Of a DNA stretch of 7,763 nucleotides, positions 5,088 to 7,763 are shown piece after piece. Position numbers and translations under genes: made by a program. The notes under the pieces were generated by a model. The model was not told the origin of the DNA. It did not search any database and saw only the letters and a list, made by a program, of their open reading frames with translations. The DNA is from Limnochordia bacterium (GTDB taxonomy: Bacteria; Bacillota; Limnochordia; Darwinibacteriales; B1SED10-159): NCBI GenBank assembly GCA_007132255.1, contig SLOZ01000122.1, positions 1 to 7,763 on the forward strand. Direction: 5' to 3'. The stretch's first letter is position 1; every line of letters begins with the position of its first letter.

Positions 5088-6077
5088 TTGCAGTATTTTC
5101 TTGGCGTCGATGGTGGTGGTAGTAAAACTCTAGCAGTCCTTGCGGATGCAAAGGGTCGAGTGGTTGGGGTGGGTTTAGGTGGAAGCGGCAACTTTCAGGG
5201 TCCAGGCGTGGAAGTGGCTCGTGAGTCCGTACGGGTCTGTACCCAGGAGGCGCTCTGCCAGGCCGGGATCCAGTCCCAGGATGTTACAGCCAGCTTCTTT
5301 GGTATGGCGGGTGCTGACCGACCTCGTGACTTTGCTATTGTGCGAGAACTCCTCGCTCCCATAACCCCCGGGCAATCCTGGGATCTGGAGAATGATGCGG
5401 TGATCGGTTTGTATGCAGGAACCGGCGATGGGATCGGAGTTGGCGTTATCTGTGGCTCAGGAACCAACGTCATTGGTCTTGGTCCCCAGCACAAGCGGGT
5501 CCAAGTGGGCGGCATGGGAGAACTATTCGGCGATGCAGCAGGGGGCGGTCACATCGGGCGGATGGCCGTGGCCCAAGCGATGCGCGGTCATGAAGGACGT
5601 GGTCGGGCCACCAGCCTTTACCCGGTCCTCTGCCAGCACTTTGCTGTGGACGAACTTTTGGATTTGGTGGATTGGATGTATGAAGGACGCAGCCCAAACC
5701 TGCGGGAACTTGCACCCATCGTTTTTCAAGAAGCTGTGGCCGGCGATCCAGTGGCCACGGGTATTCTCACCGACGTCGGTGAAGAGATGGCGGTATCCAC
5801 GCTGGTGGCGCTGGAACAGCTGTTTTCCCATACAGATCGACCGGTGGTTGTGGCCATGGGCAGTGTGTTCCAGCAGGCAGAGTCACCGATTATGCTGCAG
5901 GCTTTTACGCAGCGCTTAGCCGTGGCATGGCCCCAGATCGAAGTGCGGGTGCTAGACTGTGAACCGGCCCTGGGTGCCGTGTACGCTGCTGTGGGCTTAG
6001 ATGGTACCCCGCCAACGGAAACGTTTCGACAGAATCTGCGAGCTTCGTTTCCGGGGCGACCTCGCACCCAATCGTAG
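5088..6077 (+). CDS. BadF/BadG/BcrA/BcrD-family sugar kinase (N-acetylglucosamine kinase-like)
   Basis: Predicted 329-residue cytoplasmic ATP-dependent kinase of the actin/Hsp70/hexokinase fold. Visible motifs: phosphate-1 loop GVDGGGSKT (6-14), GGSGN (31-35), FGMAGADRP (71-79), ENDAV with the probable catalytic base D103, adenosine/phosphate-2 segment ICGSGTNVIG (121-130), and GGMGELFGDAAGGGHIGR (141-158). C-terminal VVVAMGSVF (253-261) and the glycine/alanine-rich CEPALGAVYAAVG (291-303) complete the family pattern. The family includes both GlcNAc/glucosamine-type kinases and the ATPase activators of benzoyl-CoA reductase and 2-hydroxyacyl-CoA dehydratase. The CxxC-type iron-sulphur cysteines of the activators are not seen, and a glycosidase follows, so a sugar kinase is favoured. 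It is the first gene of the visible cluster, 94 bases before GH4. The substrate (GlcNAc, glucosamine, MurNAc or a disaccharide) cannot be read from the sequence. Confidence 0.85.
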   Translation: MQYFLGVDGGGSKTLAVLADAKGRVVGVGLGGSGNFQGPGVEVARESVRVCTQEALCQAGIQSQDVTASFFGMAGADRPRDFAIVRELLAPITPGQSWDLENDAVIGLYAGTGDGIGVGVICGSGTNVIGLGPQHKRVQVGGMGELFGDAAGGGHIGRMAVAQAMRGHEGRGRATSLYPVLCQHFAVDELLDLVDWMYEGRSPNLRELAPIVFQEAVAGDPVATGILTDVGEEMAVSTLVALEQLFSHTDRPVVVAMGSVFQQAESPIMLQAFTQRLAVAWPQIEVRVLDCEPALGAVYAAVGLDGTPPTETFRQNLRASFPGRPRTQS

Positions 6078-6171
6078 GCCCGTGCGCAGGTAGCTCTAGA
6101 GCCCCGTACTGTTGTGGCGAACTGAACTTCATCTACCATTGTTGCGTAAGAATCACAAGGAGGTACTCACG

Positions 6172-7431
6172 ATGAAAATAACCGTAATCGGAGCAGGCAG
6201 CACGTATACGCCCGAGCTGATGGAAGGGCTGCTGCAGCGGGCTGAACAGATGCAGATCAAGGAAGTGTGGCTCTACGATATCAACCAGCGGCGACTGGAG
6301 ATTGTTGGTGGCTTGATCCAGCGGATGAACCAAGCGCAAGGTGAACCCTTTGCTGTGCACGCCACACTTGAACGACGCGCAGCCATTGCTGGCGCCGACT
6401 TTGTTTTGACACAGATTCGTGTTGGCGGTCAGCAGGCGCGGCACGACGATACCATTTTTTCCTTGGGACACGACATGATTGGCCAAGAGACAACAGGGCC
6501 AGCCGGGTTTGCCAAGGCGATGCGAACCATTCCTGTGATCCTCGATATCTGCAGCGAAATCCGCGCTAGTGCTCCCAACGCCTGGCTGCTCAACTTCACG
6601 AACCCCGCCGGCATCATGACGGAAGCCGTGCTGCGCCATGGCGGCGTCAATGTCATTGGCTTGTGCAACGGACCATTGGGTATGCAGATGAATATTGCCC
6701 AGCAGTATGGCGTGGGTCATCGTGATGTAGACCTAGACTACATGGGGCTCAATCATCTGGGCTTTGTTCGCCGCATCTGGGTTAAGGGAGAAGAGGTGAC
6801 CCAGGGCGTTTTGGAAACCATGGCTGCCAAGGCCGCCAATATCCCTGATCTGGAAGTGGATGCCGCGTTTGCGCAGAGTCTCAACATGATCCCCAGCGGC
6901 TATCTGCGCTACTTCTTCCTGGAAGCAGAAATGCTGAAGGTGTTGAAAGCAAAGCCTAAAACGCGGGCCCAGGAAGTGATGGCCATTGAAGAGACGCTGC
7001 TGCGAAAGTATGCTGATCCGGATCTCAAGGAAAAGCCCCCGGAGTTGGAGAAGCGCGGTGGTGCTTACTATTCGACCGCCGCTGTGGAACTGATGCAATC
7101 CCTGCACAGCAATGGCGGTGAGAAACACATCGTCAATGTCCGTAATCAAGGAACCATCACGGATCTTCCCTATGACGCCGCCGTGGAAGTTACAGCTATC
7201 GTTGATGGCCGCGGAGCGCAGCCGCTGGCGCTGGGGCCGCTGCCGACCGCCATTCGCGGCTTAGTGCAGCAAGTGAAGGCGTATGAAGAGCTGACCGTCG
7301 AAGCAGCTGTCACCGGAAGCTATGCCAAGGCCCTATTGGCGTTGAGTAATAATCCGCTGGTGCCATCGGTCAACAGAGGTAAACTGCTCCTAGACCAGTT
7401 CAACGAGCATCATCAACTAGGACTGCGTTAG
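6172..7431 (+). CDS. GH4 family 6-phospho-beta-glucosidase-like enzyme
   Basis: Predicted 419-residue cytoplasmic hydrolase of glycoside hydrolase family 4, which cleaves phosphorylated or free disaccharides by an NAD+- and divalent-metal-dependent redox/elimination mechanism. The N-terminal Rossmann motif KITVIGAGSTYTPEL (2-16) binds NAD. GQETTGPAGFAKAMRTIPV (104-122) and NFTNPAG (141-147) are typical of the 6-phospho-beta-glucosidase branch (CelF/LicH/BglT type). The metal ligands of the family fit C165 (GLCNGP) and H195 (GLNHLGF); Y244 (IPSGYLRYF) is a good candidate for the catalytic tyrosine. Length is near the usual 415-450. Start: ATG 6172 has AAGGAGG (6157-6163) eight bases upstream. 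It lies between the sugar kinase and the DUF362 gene in one direction, consistent with an operon. Exact substrate (cellobiose-, chitobiose- or other phosphate) is unresolved; the phosphate need is inferred from subfamily resemblance. Confidence 0.92.
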   Translation: MKITVIGAGSTYTPELMEGLLQRAEQMQIKEVWLYDINQRRLEIVGGLIQRMNQAQGEPFAVHATLERRAAIAGADFVLTQIRVGGQQARHDDTIFSLGHDMIGQETTGPAGFAKAMRTIPVILDICSEIRASAPNAWLLNFTNPAGIMTEAVLRHGGVNVIGLCNGPLGMQMNIAQQYGVGHRDVDLDYMGLNHLGFVRRIWVKGEEVTQGVLETMAAKAANIPDLEVDAAFAQSLNMIPSGYLRYFFLEAEMLKVLKAKPKTRAQEVMAIEETLLRKYADPDLKEKPPELEKRGGAYYSTAAVELMQSLHSNGGEKHIVNVRNQGTITDLPYDAAVEVTAIVDGRGAQPLALGPLPTAIRGLVQQVKAYEELTVEAAVTGSYAKALLALSNNPLVPSVNRGKLLLDQFNEHHQLGLR

Positions 7432-7498
7432 TCTGTGGGCATGGTTAGGAAGAGCGCTGAGAGTCAAGTCTGCAAATGTCCCAAAGGAGTGAGTTGTT

Positions 7499-7763
7499 GT
7501 GACCATTGCTGCCGTACCGATCACCCAGTATGATCCGCAGCTGTTGGATGCCGCTGTGGAGCAGGTCTTTCGTTACTGGCCGCAGGAGGCGTCGCTGCAG
7601 GGAAAAACCGTGCTCTTGAAGGTTAATATTCTACGTCCTGCTGAGCCGGAACGGGCTGTGACCACCCATCCCGAAGTGGTCAAGGCGGTGGGTCGTTATC
7701 TTGTGCAGCAGGGAGCCACCGTTTGGATCGGCGATAGTTCCGGCGGCATAATTGCTGTGGGCA
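7499..7763 (+). CDS. DUF362 domain protein, N-terminal part (runs off the window)
   Basis: Only the first 88 codons are present; the gene continues past the right edge. The visible part, QGKTVLLKVNIL (34-45), PERAVTTHPEVVKAV (50-64) and GATVWIGDSSGG (72-83), follows the N-terminal pattern of DUF362 proteins. Many members also carry a C-terminal 4Fe-4S ferredoxin-like domain, which cannot be checked here. The biochemical role of the family is not established. Start: GTG 7499 has AAAGGAG (7483-7489) nine bases upstream, and an in-frame TGA at 7490-7492 excludes an earlier start. It is 67 bases after the GH4 stop with no terminator between, so cotranscription is likely. Confidence 0.85.
   Translation, partial: MTIAAVPITQYDPQLLDAAVEQVFRYWPQEASLQGKTVLLKVNILRPAEPERAVTTHPEVVKAVGRYLVQQGATVWIGDSSGGIIAVG

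Noticed and set aside
5413..5919. Overlapping plus-strand frame of 168 codons within the kinase gene.
   Set aside because: Low-complexity, tryptophan-rich product typical of an out-of-frame shadow; the kinase frame has full family motifs and a proper start.
6133..6720. A 195-codon minus-strand frame opposite the GH4 gene.
   Set aside because: No ribosome binding site or family signature; it is antisense to strongly conserved GH4 motifs.

Overview
The window looks like chromosomal DNA from a member of the Bacillota (Firmicutes), probably an anaerobic Clostridia- or Limnochordia-like lineage. The grounds are strong purine-rich Shine-Dalgarno sites (AGGAGG type) before every gene, free use of non-ATG starts (CTG, GTG and TTG as well as ATG), intrinsic terminators, moderately high GC, and gene families typical of that phylum (Eis-like acetyltransferase, BadF-type kinase, GH4 glycosidase, DUF362). 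The lineage is inference; no marker gene fixes it. I see no mobile element, CRISPR array, phage gene, tRNA or rRNA.

Left part (1-1587): after a possible terminator tail from an upstream gene comes an RsgA/YjeQ-type circularly permuted GTPase fused at its C-terminus to a complete RNHCP zinc-ribbon-like domain. Its start is most plausibly a CTG at 182, ideally spaced from AGGAGG, which adds a basic N-terminal tail. A textbook terminator closes the gene.

Middle part (1588-4625): a GNAT acetyltransferase with an Eis/SCP2-like C-terminal region, then an M24 (Xaa-Pro aminopeptidase-like) metallopeptidase, both on the plus strand and separated by a strong hairpin without a U-tract. A small DUF5069-family gene faces them on the minus strand. 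The two transcription units converge on a 12-bp hairpin that could act as a bidirectional terminator, itself enclosed by a second, longer inverted repeat.

Right part (4626-7763): a divergent intergenic region of about 460 bases, rich in inverted repeats, leads into a co-directional cluster: a BadF/BadG-family sugar kinase (N-acetylglucosamine kinase-like, TTG start), a GH4 6-phospho-beta-glucosidase-like enzyme, and the start of a DUF362 protein that runs off the window. Kinase plus GH4 suggests intracellular use of a beta-linked sugar: the kinase would phosphorylate a monosaccharide or disaccharide, and the NAD- and metal-dependent GH4 enzyme would cleave a 6-phosphorylated disaccharide. No PTS gene is visible. 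A perfect 14-bp palindrome sits just before the kinase ribosome binding site and is a candidate operator.

Nothing here is clearly a new defence or mobile system. The points most worth a second look are the GTPase-RNHCP fusion with its CTG start, the structured intergenic regions, and the substrate of the kinase/GH4/DUF362 cluster.
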